A DNA stretch of 42,325 nucleotides from Saprospiraceae bacterium. Lineage in GTDB: Bacteria > Bacteroidota > Bacteroidia > Chitinophagales > Saprospiraceae. The translations under genes and the position numbers were made by a program. The stretch spans positions 1 through 42,325 of the forward strand of contig JANQLV010000055.1 in the NCBI GenBank assembly GCA_028280415.1, in the 5' to 3' direction. Of the stretch, positions 15,456 to 22,765 are shown one piece after another (positions within the stretch are counted from its first letter, which is position 1; the number at the start of each line of letters is the position of its first letter). A model generated the notes under the pieces. It had not been told where the DNA came from. It made no database searches and saw nothing but the letters and a program-made list of their open reading frames with translations.

Positions 15456-16247
15456 CTACTTCCCTTTAAATGGATACGCGGGGCGCAGTTTTCCTTCTTT
15501 TGCCGCAGCAATAGCTGCTGCAATACTTCCCTGTGCATCTTCTGAAAACATCGTCTTCCCTGCCATTTCCCCCATCAGGGCATCCGCTGCATGTACCCCA
15601 GCATCGGACCAGGCACGAAGTAGTTTTTTATGGTCAGCATGTGCCAGAGTAGGACCTGCAGCTAATCTTTGTACCCAGGCCTCCGCAGTCTCTTCAAGTT
15701 GGTCCAGCGGAACTACTTCGTTGATTAGCCCAAGTTCCTGAGCATGATTAGCTTCAATCAATTCACAGGTTAATGCCCATTGCATCGCTCTTGTTCTGCC
15801 TACTCGTTCTGCGACTCGCTGAATACCTCCTAAGAGAGTAAAAACTCCTACCGTAGCTTCGGGATGACCAAATTTGGCATTATCGGCAGCGACAATAATA
15901 TCACCCCGCAAAACCATTTCGAATGCTCCCCCCAGGCAATGTCCCTGCACAGCTATGACAATTGGAACCGGCAAATCTTCAAACAAATTGACAAGTTTAA
16001 TCCCATCCGAAATCATCGTATTGATACCTTCGCTGTCCAACTTTGTCCAGTCATTAATATCACCACCGAATCCAAAGTTTTCCCCTTCTGCCTTGAAGTA
16101 AACCACTCTGGTATCTTTTCGCTGTGAAATATCTAAAATAGCTGCTCCAAGTTTTGAAGTGACATCACTGGAGAGGCGGTTTTGTGGCGGATTGTTTAAG
16201 CTTATTGTTGCAATGCCGTCTATATGCGTATAATCAAGCTTGGTCAT
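15456..16247 (-). CDS. Enoyl-CoA hydratase/isomerase (crotonase family)
   Basis: This 263-aa cytoplasmic protein has the crotonase fold. Oxyanion-hole loops are ENFGFGGDIND (56-66) and GHCLGGAFE (102-110). Two glutamates used by classical hydratases are in place: Glu110 (LGGAFE) and Glu130 (FGHPEATVG). It could hydrate 2-enoyl-CoAs or isomerise them; an NFGFGGDI loop rather than AFCAGxDI suggests a non-canonical substrate. It is the first gene of a minus-strand unit with DUF4345 and an esterase, and its start faces the HxlR regulator across a 154-bp spacer with a perfect palindrome. Confidence 0.9.
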   Translation of the reverse strand: MTKLDYTHIDGIATISLNNPPQNRLSSDVTSKLGAAILDISQRKDTRVVYFKAEGENFGFGGDINDWTKLDSEGINTMISDGIKLVNLFEDLPVPIVIAVQGHCLGGAFEMVLRGDIIVAADNAKFGHPEATVGVFTLLGGIQRVAERVGRTRAMQWALTCELIEANHAQELGLINEVVPLDQLEETAEAWVQRLAAGPTLAHADHKKLLRAWSDAGVHAADALMGEMAGKTMFSEDAQGSIAAAIAAAKEGKLRPAYPFKGK

Positions 16248-16288
16248 AGTAGGTATATTTTTGTATTACAAATCATAATTTATTAAAT

Positions 16289-16303
16289 AAAGTAAGTTAC
16301 TTT
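16289..16303. promoter_or_regulatory. 15-bp perfect palindrome, candidate HxlR operator
   Basis: AAAGTAA, G, TTACTTT forms a perfect inverted repeat with 7-bp arms and a 1-bp centre, in the spacer between the divergent hydratase and HxlR genes. It contains AGTA and TACT half-sites in inverted order, in keeping with TACT/AGTA-type sites known for HxlR/YodB-family proteins. It overlaps TACTTTTG (16298-16305), an exact plus-strand TAnnTTTG -7 box that could drive the regulator. Binding there would block transcription of the regulator and probably the divergent gene. Confidence 0.6.
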
Positions 16304-16401
16304 TGTAAAGCGAAAGTATTTAAAATAATTGGAAAATTTAATAGGTTTCTAATTCGAAATCAGCTTTCTAAATGAAAACTATTATTGATAATCAATAGCT
16401 T

Positions 16402-16791
16402 ATGATGGAAAAAAGATTGAAAAATTTACACGAGTTAATTAGCGCTCGCAATTCAGAAGCCTGCCCTATCAGAGATGTATTTTCGACCGTTTCTGATAAA
16501 TGGAGTATTCTCATTTTTTTCAATTTGGGAGTACACCCCAAACTGAGGTTTAACGAGTTAAAAAAGTCAATCAAGGGCATCTCTTCAAAAATTCTTACCG
16601 AAAGACTAAAACGTCTGGAGAGAGATGGCTATATTCAGAGAGAAGTTTTTATGGAGGTCCCCATTAAAGTCGAGTATCAACTAAGCGATTTTGGTCAACA
16701 ATATCTGGAAAAAGCTCTGGGACTAGTGGAATGGATTGCGGAAGAAACACCAAGGATTCTTAAAAGAAGAAACGCTAATACAAAAAAATAA
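16402..16791 (+). CDS. HxlR-family winged-helix transcriptional regulator
   Basis: This 129-aa protein is a single MarR-like winged helix domain. The family core is visible: ACPIRDVFSTVSDKWSILIF (20-39), RFNELKKSIKGISSKILTER (49-68) and the wing with VEYQLSDFG. Cys21 lies in the conserved N-terminal CPI position, the residue that senses quinones or electrophiles in YodB- and HypR-type members. Start is at 16402; Met2 at 16405 is an equal candidate. It is divergent from the enoyl-CoA hydratase unit and likely controls it and itself through the palindrome at 16289-16303. Confidence 0.9.
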   Translation: MMEKRLKNLHELISARNSEACPIRDVFSTVSDKWSILIFFNLGVHPKLRFNELKKSIKGISSKILTERLKRLERDGYIQREVFMEVPIKVEYQLSDFGQQYLEKALGLVEWIAEETPRILKRRNANTKK

Positions 16792-16901
16792 TCCTGCCAG
16801 CAAGCGCAGAATTAGAATGGCAGAGGTTTATTATGTTTCGTCCCATTCCTGATCACAGTTGCAATAAAAAATATATCTAAAAAATCTAAAACTATAAAAA
16901 C

Positions 16902-18491
16902 ATGCCACTAAGCATCTTCAAATTATTCGCAGTTTCATTGCTCCTTTTATTTTCTCAAATCATGGTCAATGGGCAAGATGGAAGCCTGGATGTATCATTT
17001 GGAAATAATGGAATTCTAAAACTGGATTTGGGATCTGATTTTGATTCAGGTAATTCAATAGCTATTCAAGCGGATGGCAAAATAATTTGCGGAGGTACAT
17101 CAAAAATCCAGGGAGGGAAGGATTTTGCATTAGTAAGACTTAATGAAAATGGCACATTGGACGAATCATTCGGTATCTCAGGAATAAGTACCACTGATTT
17201 TAATATTTCACTTGAGACGCTTAGAGCAATTGCCTTGCGCGATGATGGTAAAATTATCTCAATAGGCCGAGGCGGTAGTGATATTTTTGATTTCGCGATC
17301 ACCTGCCATAATGCTGATGGAACTATTGACACAAATTTTGGCGACAACGGACGTGTTATAACGGATATAGATTTAACATTAGATTATCCAAGTTCAGTGA
17401 TTATGCTGGATGAAAATAAATTCCTGGTTGCTGGTGGTGCTGATTATCCGGGATTTGATACAGATGAAGATAGCGACTTTGCGATCGTAAAATACAATCA
17501 GGATGGAAGCCTGGATCAATCATTTGGCTCTGAGGGGAAAGTGATGACCGATATTGATAATAATTCTCTCGATGCCATTAAAGCAATTGAATTATTACCA
17601 GATGGAAAAATTGTAGCCGTAGGTTATACGGATAATAATAATGGGGAAGATGATAATTTTGCAATAGTTAGATATCATGCCGATGGCAATGTAGATACCT
17701 CTTTTGGAACAAACGGAATTGTAATCGTTGACTTTGATAACAAGTTTGATCTGCCAAATGATTTGGCCATACAGCCCGATGGAAAAATTGTAATAGCCGG
17801 CTACTCAAAATTACTGCCTTTAACCGAATTTGCGATTATCCGATTACTTGGCAATGGAGAGATAGACCATAGTTTTGGGGAAGCAGGAAAACAGTTAATT
17901 TCATTTAATTCATCCCCTTTAAATCAAGCAACGTCTGTAGCCATTCAAAAAGATGATAAAATCGTCATTTCAGGATTTTCTTATCAAGGGAATTACAATT
18001 GTTTTTCAATGGCTCGATTAAATGAGAATGGTCAGATAGATTCTACTTTTGGAATTCAGGGTAAAGTAATTACAGATTTCAATGCCAATAGCGCTTCAAA
18101 TGACATGTTAATCCAGGAGGATAACAAATTAGTACTGATCGGAATATCAAACAATCAACTGGGGGATAGCACTAATTTTGGTTTAGCAAGATATACTGTT
18201 GATCTTGTTTTAAATAATACGGAAGCCAAAATCAGAGATATTCAGTTAAAAGTCTATCCTAATCCGGTCATCGATGATTTATCTCTTCAGTTCGATTTAT
18301 TAGAAAAGAATCAATTATCATTATATTTATTAGACAACACAGGAAAAGTTCTCCAAACCTATTTTAAGCAAAAAGATCATATCGGCGGTCTGTATAACTA
18401 TCAGCTTGAAACATCTAATTTGAAATCCGGCGCCTATTATTTAGTGTTATCTGACCCTAATAATTCTTTTGTTCAAAAAATAATAAAATAA
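16902..18491 (+). CDS. T9SS-secreted delta-60 repeat protein
   Basis: This 529-aa protein has a Sec signal (1-24, ending MVNGQ). It contains seven delta-60 repeats, each opening with a G-x-[LIV]-D-x-[ST]-F-G-x-x-G motif (for example GSLDVSFGNNGI, GTIDTNFGDNGR and GEIDHSFGEAGK) and each carrying DGKI[IV] strands; together they probably make a beta-propeller. The last 80 residues are a type A T9SS sorting domain (LKVYPNPVIDDLSL, later SGAYYLVLSD and QKIIK). It should be secreted or surface-attached. Function is unknown. It is 103 bp before the TPR gene. Confidence 0.88.
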   Translation: MPLSIFKLFAVSLLLLFSQIMVNGQDGSLDVSFGNNGILKLDLGSDFDSGNSIAIQADGKIICGGTSKIQGGKDFALVRLNENGTLDESFGISGISTTDFNISLETLRAIALRDDGKIISIGRGGSDIFDFAITCHNADGTIDTNFGDNGRVITDIDLTLDYPSSVIMLDENKFLVAGGADYPGFDTDEDSDFAIVKYNQDGSLDQSFGSEGKVMTDIDNNSLDAIKAIELLPDGKIVAVGYTDNNNGEDDNFAIVRYHADGNVDTSFGTNGIVIVDFDNKFDLPNDLAIQPDGKIVIAGYSKLLPLTEFAIIRLLGNGEIDHSFGEAGKQLISFNSSPLNQATSVAIQKDDKIVISGFSYQGNYNCFSMARLNENGQIDSTFGIQGKVITDFNANSASNDMLIQEDNKLVLIGISNNQLGDSTNFGLARYTVDLVLNNTEAKIRDIQLKVYPNPVIDDLSLQFDLLEKNQLSLYLLDNTGKVLQTYFKQKDHIGGLYNYQLETSNLKSGAYYLVLSDPNNSFVQKIIK

Positions 18492-18594
18492 AGGATCGGA
18501 GATAATGTACAAAATCTTGAAAGTTATTAAAAACATCGCTTGTGCTAATAACAGCGTTACTGACAATTTTGAAACAAAAAATAAAACTAAGAAA

Positions 18595-19596
18595 ATGAAA
18601 AAATCTATTTTATTAATTCAACTAATTATTCCATTTTTTTTAATAGGTCAAAGTACACAAGATAGTTTGGTCAATGAAGGGGTGAGATTGCATGATTCAG
18701 GAAATTATGAAGAAGCTATTAAAAAATATGAAGAAGCCTTGGAACATGATAAAGAATCAAGTCTAGTACTTTATGAGCTTGGATATACGAATTATGTTAT
18801 GGGAGACTATAAAAAGGCAATAAAATATTTGGATAAAGTAATAAAAAATAAAGAAGGATATTTAAGAGAAGCATATACTGCAAAAGGTTCTTCCTTAGAT
18901 AATATGGGTAAATCCAAAGCAGCCATAAAGACTTATGAAGAGGCAATAAAAGAATTTCCAGAGGATTATTTACTCTACTTTAATTTAGGCTTAACGCGAT
19001 TTAATCAAGGGATGATAAAAGAATCGGAAGAAGATATAAAGCAAGGAATAAGTCTGAATCCAGCCCATACTACGAGTAACTATTTATTGGGCATAATAAA
19101 AATGGAACAAGGTCGCAGAATAGAGTCAATACTTGCATTCCATTTTTTTCTATTGCTAGAACCAGACACGAAAAGATCACAGGAGGCCTTGATAAGATTA
19201 GAGAGCTTAATGTATCAAGGAATCACAAAAAAGGATGAAAAGAATATAGAGATAAATCTATTGTCATTGGGAGAAGAAGATGATTTTTCATCAGCGAATT
19301 TAATGTTATCGTTATTGGGCGCTTCAAATATGACAGAAGAGAACCAGAATAAATCAAAGCAAAAATTATTTTATGAGAATACAGAATCACTTTTTAGTGT
19401 ACTAAAAGAGCAAAAAGAAGGAAAAACAGGACTATGGTGGGAGCTATACATTGAATTCTACAGTTCACTGTTAGAATCAGATCATATGGAAGCTTATTGT
19501 TATTTTATTAGTCAACAAAAAGGAGAAGAAGAGCAAAAATGGATATCAGAAAATGGAGATAAAATGGATAAATTTTATAAATGGTTACAAGAATAA
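18595..19596 (+). CDS. Exported TPR-repeat protein
   Basis: The start at 18595 gives a Sec signal (MKKSILLIQLIIPFFLIGQS). An in-frame ATG at 18505 would bury this signal behind 30 polar residues and is rejected. The 333-aa product has about five TPR-type helical hairpins between residues 24 and 190 (for example LHDSGNYEEAIKKYEEALE and LGYTNYVMGDYKKAIKYLDK), then a helical C-terminal half without clear motif. TPRs bind proteins, so it is likely a periplasmic or outer-membrane-associated adaptor. Codon use is very A-rich, with many AAA, ATA and GAA codons, like the next gene at 19687. An imperfect hairpin follows the stop. Confidence 0.8.
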   Translation: MKKSILLIQLIIPFFLIGQSTQDSLVNEGVRLHDSGNYEEAIKKYEEALEHDKESSLVLYELGYTNYVMGDYKKAIKYLDKVIKNKEGYLREAYTAKGSSLDNMGKSKAAIKTYEEAIKEFPEDYLLYFNLGLTRFNQGMIKESEEDIKQGISLNPAHTTSNYLLGIIKMEQGRRIESILAFHFFLLLEPDTKRSQEALIRLESLMYQGITKKDEKNIEINLLSLGEEDDFSSANLMLSLLGASNMTEENQNKSKQKLFYENTESLFSVLKEQKEGKTGLWWELYIEFYSSLLESDHMEAYCYFISQQKGEEEQKWISENGDKMDKFYKWLQE

Positions 19597-19619
19597 AAAA
19601 ACTGCTTGTAAAATTGTAT

Positions 19620-19645
19620 ATGATCATGCTCCTATAGCACATCAT
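19620..19645 (+). terminator. Imperfect hairpin after the TPR gene
   Basis: ATGAT (19620-19624) pairs with ATCAT (19641-19645), and TGCT (19627-19630) with AGCA (19636-19639), around a 5-nt loop with a small internal bulge. It lies 24 bp after the TPR stop. No strong U-tract follows, so it may be an attenuating or mRNA-end hairpin rather than a full terminator. Confidence 0.35.
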
Positions 19646-19665
19646 GCATAAGAGCGGTTATGCAT
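19644..19665. promoter_or_regulatory. 8-bp inverted repeat just upstream of the HEPN-like gene
   Basis: ATGCATAA (19644-19651) and TTATGCAT (19658-19665) are perfect inverted arms around GAGCGG, ending 21 bp before the ATG at 19687. ATGCATAA also recurs as a direct repeat at 19660-19667. This is either a leader hairpin that could occlude the ribosome site or a repressor operator for the downstream gene. Confidence 0.45.
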
Positions 19666-19686
19666 AAATAATATAATATTAATAAA

Positions 19687-20355
19687 ATGCCAGTACCAGA
19701 TGAAACTTACTTTGGGAATAGACCGGAAGGAGGCGGTATTAGTTACGGGGAAGTAAGAAAACTAAGTATAGAACAAGAAAGACTTATTCTTCTTAAGGGA
19801 AGACTTGATACTATTTTAATAGGACAAATTAAGGAACTTTCAAAGCTTAATAGTGATGGTAAACCAATAGTTTATAGCCCATTTCCACTATGTGTCCTAA
19901 CGCTTTTAAGTATTGAAACTTTAGGAAGAGTGATTGGAGATATTGAAAAAATAAAAAACGACAACCCTAATGAAATTTCTAAAAGGATTGTAACACCAAT
20001 ATATCAATTAATGGATAAGAAATTGATGCAAAAACCTACTAAAAAGTTTTACGAGGGACTAGAACAGGTTCACGGCATCATAGATAAAAAATCTGTTAAA
20101 AGATACTCTGACGTAATTCAAAAATATCAAAGAAATACATTTAATCATGGATATCAAGCTAAAGGAGTATTTATACACCCCGTTGATTCCTTTTGGATAT
20201 TAGAAGAAGAAAAAGGGTTTATGGTGATTAACCCTTATATGTTTTGGAATAGGCTTGTTGAAGTTTATGACAAAGTATGGATCGATATATTAGAAAACCA
20301 AAATATTGAATACAGACAAAATGCCTTGAAGTATCTTGACAAATTATTAACGTGA
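19687..20355 (+). CDS. Unrecognised protein with a HEPN-like RxxxxH motif
   Basis: This 222-aa soluble, mostly helical protein has no family I can name. Residues 138-158 contain KRYSDVIQKYQRNTFNHGYQ, in which R149 and H154 are spaced RxxxxH at the end of a helix and followed by Gly. This is the layout of the catalytic motif of HEPN ribonucleases, where R-[NHT]-xxx-H lies on the last helix. The preceding helices (about 26-55, 66-92 and 98-132) would make the expected four-helix bundle. A beta-rich tail (VFIHPVDSFW, GFMVINPYMFW) follows. HEPN proteins often act in RNA cleavage, toxin-antitoxin or phage defence, but with no partner toxin or nucleotidyltransferase gene beside it this remains a hypothesis. 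It is A/T-rich like the TPR gene upstream. Confidence 0.7.
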   Translation: MPVPDETYFGNRPEGGGISYGEVRKLSIEQERLILLKGRLDTILIGQIKELSKLNSDGKPIVYSPFPLCVLTLLSIETLGRVIGDIEKIKNDNPNEISKRIVTPIYQLMDKKLMQKPTKKFYEGLEQVHGIIDKKSVKRYSDVIQKYQRNTFNHGYQAKGVFIHPVDSFWILEEEKGFMVINPYMFWNRLVEVYDKVWIDILENQNIEYRQNALKYLDKLLT

Positions 20356-20418
20356 GACTACACCTAAGGTTTGTTTAAACGTTCGTTATAATTCCTGGGT
20401 TTTGCGGATGAAATTGAG

Positions 20419-20572
20419 TTAAAAAAATAAATGACCAGCAATGAGCCAGAAAATTAAAAATTGTACACAACAAAAAGTGTAATACATTCGTGCTATTATC
20501 TACATAGTCTTCGTAGCTAATATTAAATTAAATCCAATAACAGCAATCGGAAGCATCGTTGCTTTCAAGGTC
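20419..20572 (-). pseudogene. Possible remnant of a membrane-protein gene
   Basis: One minus-strand frame of this spacer reads as two hydrophobic stretches (MLPIAVIGFNLILATKTM, then after one TAG, IIARMYYTFCCVQFLIFWLI) before a stop at 20419. The composition is that of membrane helices, and the single internal stop suggests decay. No family is recognised, and chance hydrophobicity in AT-rich DNA is a real alternative. The rest of 20356-20610 shows nothing. Confidence 0.25.
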
Positions 20573-20610
20573 AAATATGAATTTAGACTTTAGAGGGAAA
20601 TCAGAATAAT

Positions 20611-21825
20611 ATGAAACAAAACAGAAGACAATTTATATATAAATCCTTCGCAGGATTGACAGCAATGGTGATTAGCCCGCATGTTTTTAGTTATAGCCTA
20701 TTTCAGAAGAATAAATCGTATGATAGTAAACCTTGGATAGAACTTTCTGAAGCGGCTTATCTGTACAATGTGTCGCAAATCAGCAAAATGGCAAAAGGCA
20801 AGCCTATTATTGCGGTACTTAAAAATAATGCCTATGGATTGGGTGATGTGCAAGTAGCTAGAATCTTAAATAATTCATCCTCCATTGCAGGTATAGCTAT
20901 CGTGAAAGACGAGCGTGCAATCGCCATGAGAAATGAAGGAGTTTCTAAGCCTATTTTACTCATGGGAGATTTTGATAGTGTTATAGCGAATGCTCTGGTA
21001 GAAAAGGAAATCACCTTAAGCATTTTTTCTAAAGATTCACTTAAAAAAATAAATACCCTTGCTAAGGAAACGAATAAGGCCATAAAGGTTGCTCTCTACA
21101 TAGATACGGGTTTGGGCAGAATGGGTATTCCATACAAAGAAACCATTCGTATAGCCGAAGAAATTAAAAAAAACGACAAGCTAAGTATTACTCAAACTTT
21201 CTCTACGCTTACTACTCCAAAAGATTTTGCGAAGGAGCAAATTCAACGCTTCGAAAGCATTACTAATGAATTGAATGAAAAAGGAATATCCACGGGAATA
21301 AAACATTTGGCCCCTTCCTATTCTCTTTTAGATTTACCACAATCACATCAGGAAGCCGTACGCCCGGGTATTTTGTTGCATGGTTCTTTTCCATCAGTTA
21401 AAATGGAAGAAGCTAAGCAATTTCCCTTAAAAGTGACTTATCGATTAAAAGCTCCGGTAATCCGATTGGAAAAATTAAAGGCGGGCGATACCATTGGCTT
21501 TTCTCGATTCTACAAAATCAATAAAGACGAATGGATTGCTACGCTTCCCCTGGGATGGGCTGATGGTTACGATAGTGGAGCAGAAAATGGGGCTATGGTT
21601 TTGCTCAATGGCAAACTCTATCGAGTTGTGAACGTAAATGCAAGCCACACTAATATTTCGCTTGGAGCAAAGACGAAAATTAAAGTGGGCGATATCGCTA
21701 CTTTGATTGGCCCGGAACGGCCGGAAATTACCCCTGAAGGCTTTGGCAAGCTCGTAAAGGGACATAATTATTTACAAATCAATTATAAAGAATCCATTCC
21801 CAAGAAGACCTATGAAACTTTTTAA
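20611..21825 (+). CDS. Exported alanine-racemase-like PLP protein with altered active site
   Basis: This 404-aa protein has an N-terminal Tat-like or Sec signal (NRRQFIYKSFAGLTAMVISP, 4-23) and the alanine racemase fold (type III PLP barrel about 41-275, beta domain about 276-390). The PLP lysine is kept (K71 in AVLKNNAYGLG), as are R170 (DTGLGRMG) and R251 (VRPGILLHG). By alignment to Bacillus-type Alr, the catalytic Tyr265 position is F297 (TIGFSRFY), the Tyr284 position is W316 (LPLGWADGY), and the usual xxCMD loop near the end reads NVNASHTNIS. So it binds PLP but may not racemise alanine in the normal two-base way. Its stop overlaps the next gene by 14 bp, so both are one unit. Confidence 0.85.
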   Translation: MKQNRRQFIYKSFAGLTAMVISPHVFSYSLFQKNKSYDSKPWIELSEAAYLYNVSQISKMAKGKPIIAVLKNNAYGLGDVQVARILNNSSSIAGIAIVKDERAIAMRNEGVSKPILLMGDFDSVIANALVEKEITLSIFSKDSLKKINTLAKETNKAIKVALYIDTGLGRMGIPYKETIRIAEEIKKNDKLSITQTFSTLTTPKDFAKEQIQRFESITNELNEKGISTGIKHLAPSYSLLDLPQSHQEAVRPGILLHGSFPSVKMEEAKQFPLKVTYRLKAPVIRLEKLKAGDTIGFSRFYKINKDEWIATLPLGWADGYDSGAENGAMVLLNGKLYRVVNVNASHTNISLGAKTKIKVGDIATLIGPERPEITPEGFGKLVKGHNYLQINYKESIPKKTYETF

Positions 21826-22654
21826 TCTATTACTAATATTGTTTTTGACCTTTCCTGTTTTTGGTCAAGGAGATTACTTCACACTTGCGGATGGAGCGAA
21901 ATTGTATGTAGAAGAAAAAGGCAAAGGGCAAACTATCCTGTTCATCCCCGGCTGGACAATGACCCTTCGTTTCTTTGAAAAACAAATGGAGTATTTTTCC
22001 AAGGATTACCATGTTATTACTTATGATCCAAGGGGACAAGGTAGAGCAGATAAAACTACCTATAAGAATACCTATGCAAATCATGCAGCAGACCTGAGAG
22101 AATTAATTCTGCAAAAAGATTTACACGAAATTCTGCTAGTGGGTTGGTCAAGTGGTTGTCTGACAATGTATGAATACCTGCGAGTTTATGGAGCTGACCG
22201 CATATCCAAGCTGGTATTTATTGATGAGCCTCCTAAATGGATAGGAGATGTAGAGGAAGAATGGGTGTACGGAACTTTTGATGATTATCGTAGTAGTTTG
22301 AAAGAAATGCTTTCTAAACCTTCAGAGCCTAATGGCATCATTGACTGGATGCTTAATGATTCAATTGACAACCCAACAAGAATGTGGATGCGAGAAGAAA
22401 TGCTGATGACTCCCCCTCATGTTGCACTAAGCCTGTACATAGATGGTTTAGCATGTGATTATAATGAAGAAGTGAGAAAACTTGAGGTTCCTTCTCTGTT
22501 TATGGTAAGAAAATCTTGGTATGATAAGGTCAAAGATTGGCTCAAAATTAATGCACCTAAAGCGGAGGCAGAAGCCATTTCAAGCCATGCCATGTTTTGG
22601 GAACGACCGCATGAGTTTAATAAAATGCTGGCATTTTTTTTAATCAAACAATAA
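21812..22654 (+). CDS. Exported alpha/beta hydrolase
   Basis: This 280-aa protein has a Sec signal (1-19, LLLILFLTFPVFGQG). It is a canonical alpha/beta hydrolase: ILFIPGWTM (42-50) supplies the oxyanion region, YDPRGQGRAD (71-80) follows, the nucleophile is Ser113 in LVGWSSGCL and the His is 259 in SSHAMFWERP. The cap region is about 140-210. It resembles haloperoxidase- or lactonase-like hydrolases; the substrate is unknown. Its ATG lies inside the end of the racemase-like gene (14-bp overlap, different frame), so the two exported proteins are translated together and probably act on the same pool of compounds. Confidence 0.86.
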   Translation: MKLFNLLLILFLTFPVFGQGDYFTLADGAKLYVEEKGKGQTILFIPGWTMTLRFFEKQMEYFSKDYHVITYDPRGQGRADKTTYKNTYANHAADLRELILQKDLHEILLVGWSSGCLTMYEYLRVYGADRISKLVFIDEPPKWIGDVEEEWVYGTFDDYRSSLKEMLSKPSEPNGIIDWMLNDSIDNPTRMWMREEMLMTPPHVALSLYIDGLACDYNEEVRKLEVPSLFMVRKSWYDKVKDWLKINAPKAEAEAISSHAMFWERPHEFNKMLAFFLIKQ

Positions 22655-22765
22655 AATAATTGAATAAAGTACTGTTATTTTTTTGTACGCATTAGTATCT
22701 TAAGCAAATGAATGCACTAAAATATATCCTGGCTTAAGTTTTCGGAAAAACCTGTACTAAAGAAT

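Noticed and set aside
15439-15741. Plus-strand Ala/Ser-rich open frame over the enoyl-CoA hydratase
   Set aside because: It is complementary to the Ala-rich C-terminal part of the hydratase and low in complexity.
18505-18594. 30-codon extension of the TPR gene
   Set aside because: It would place a polar segment before a clear Sec signal that begins at the 18595 ATG.
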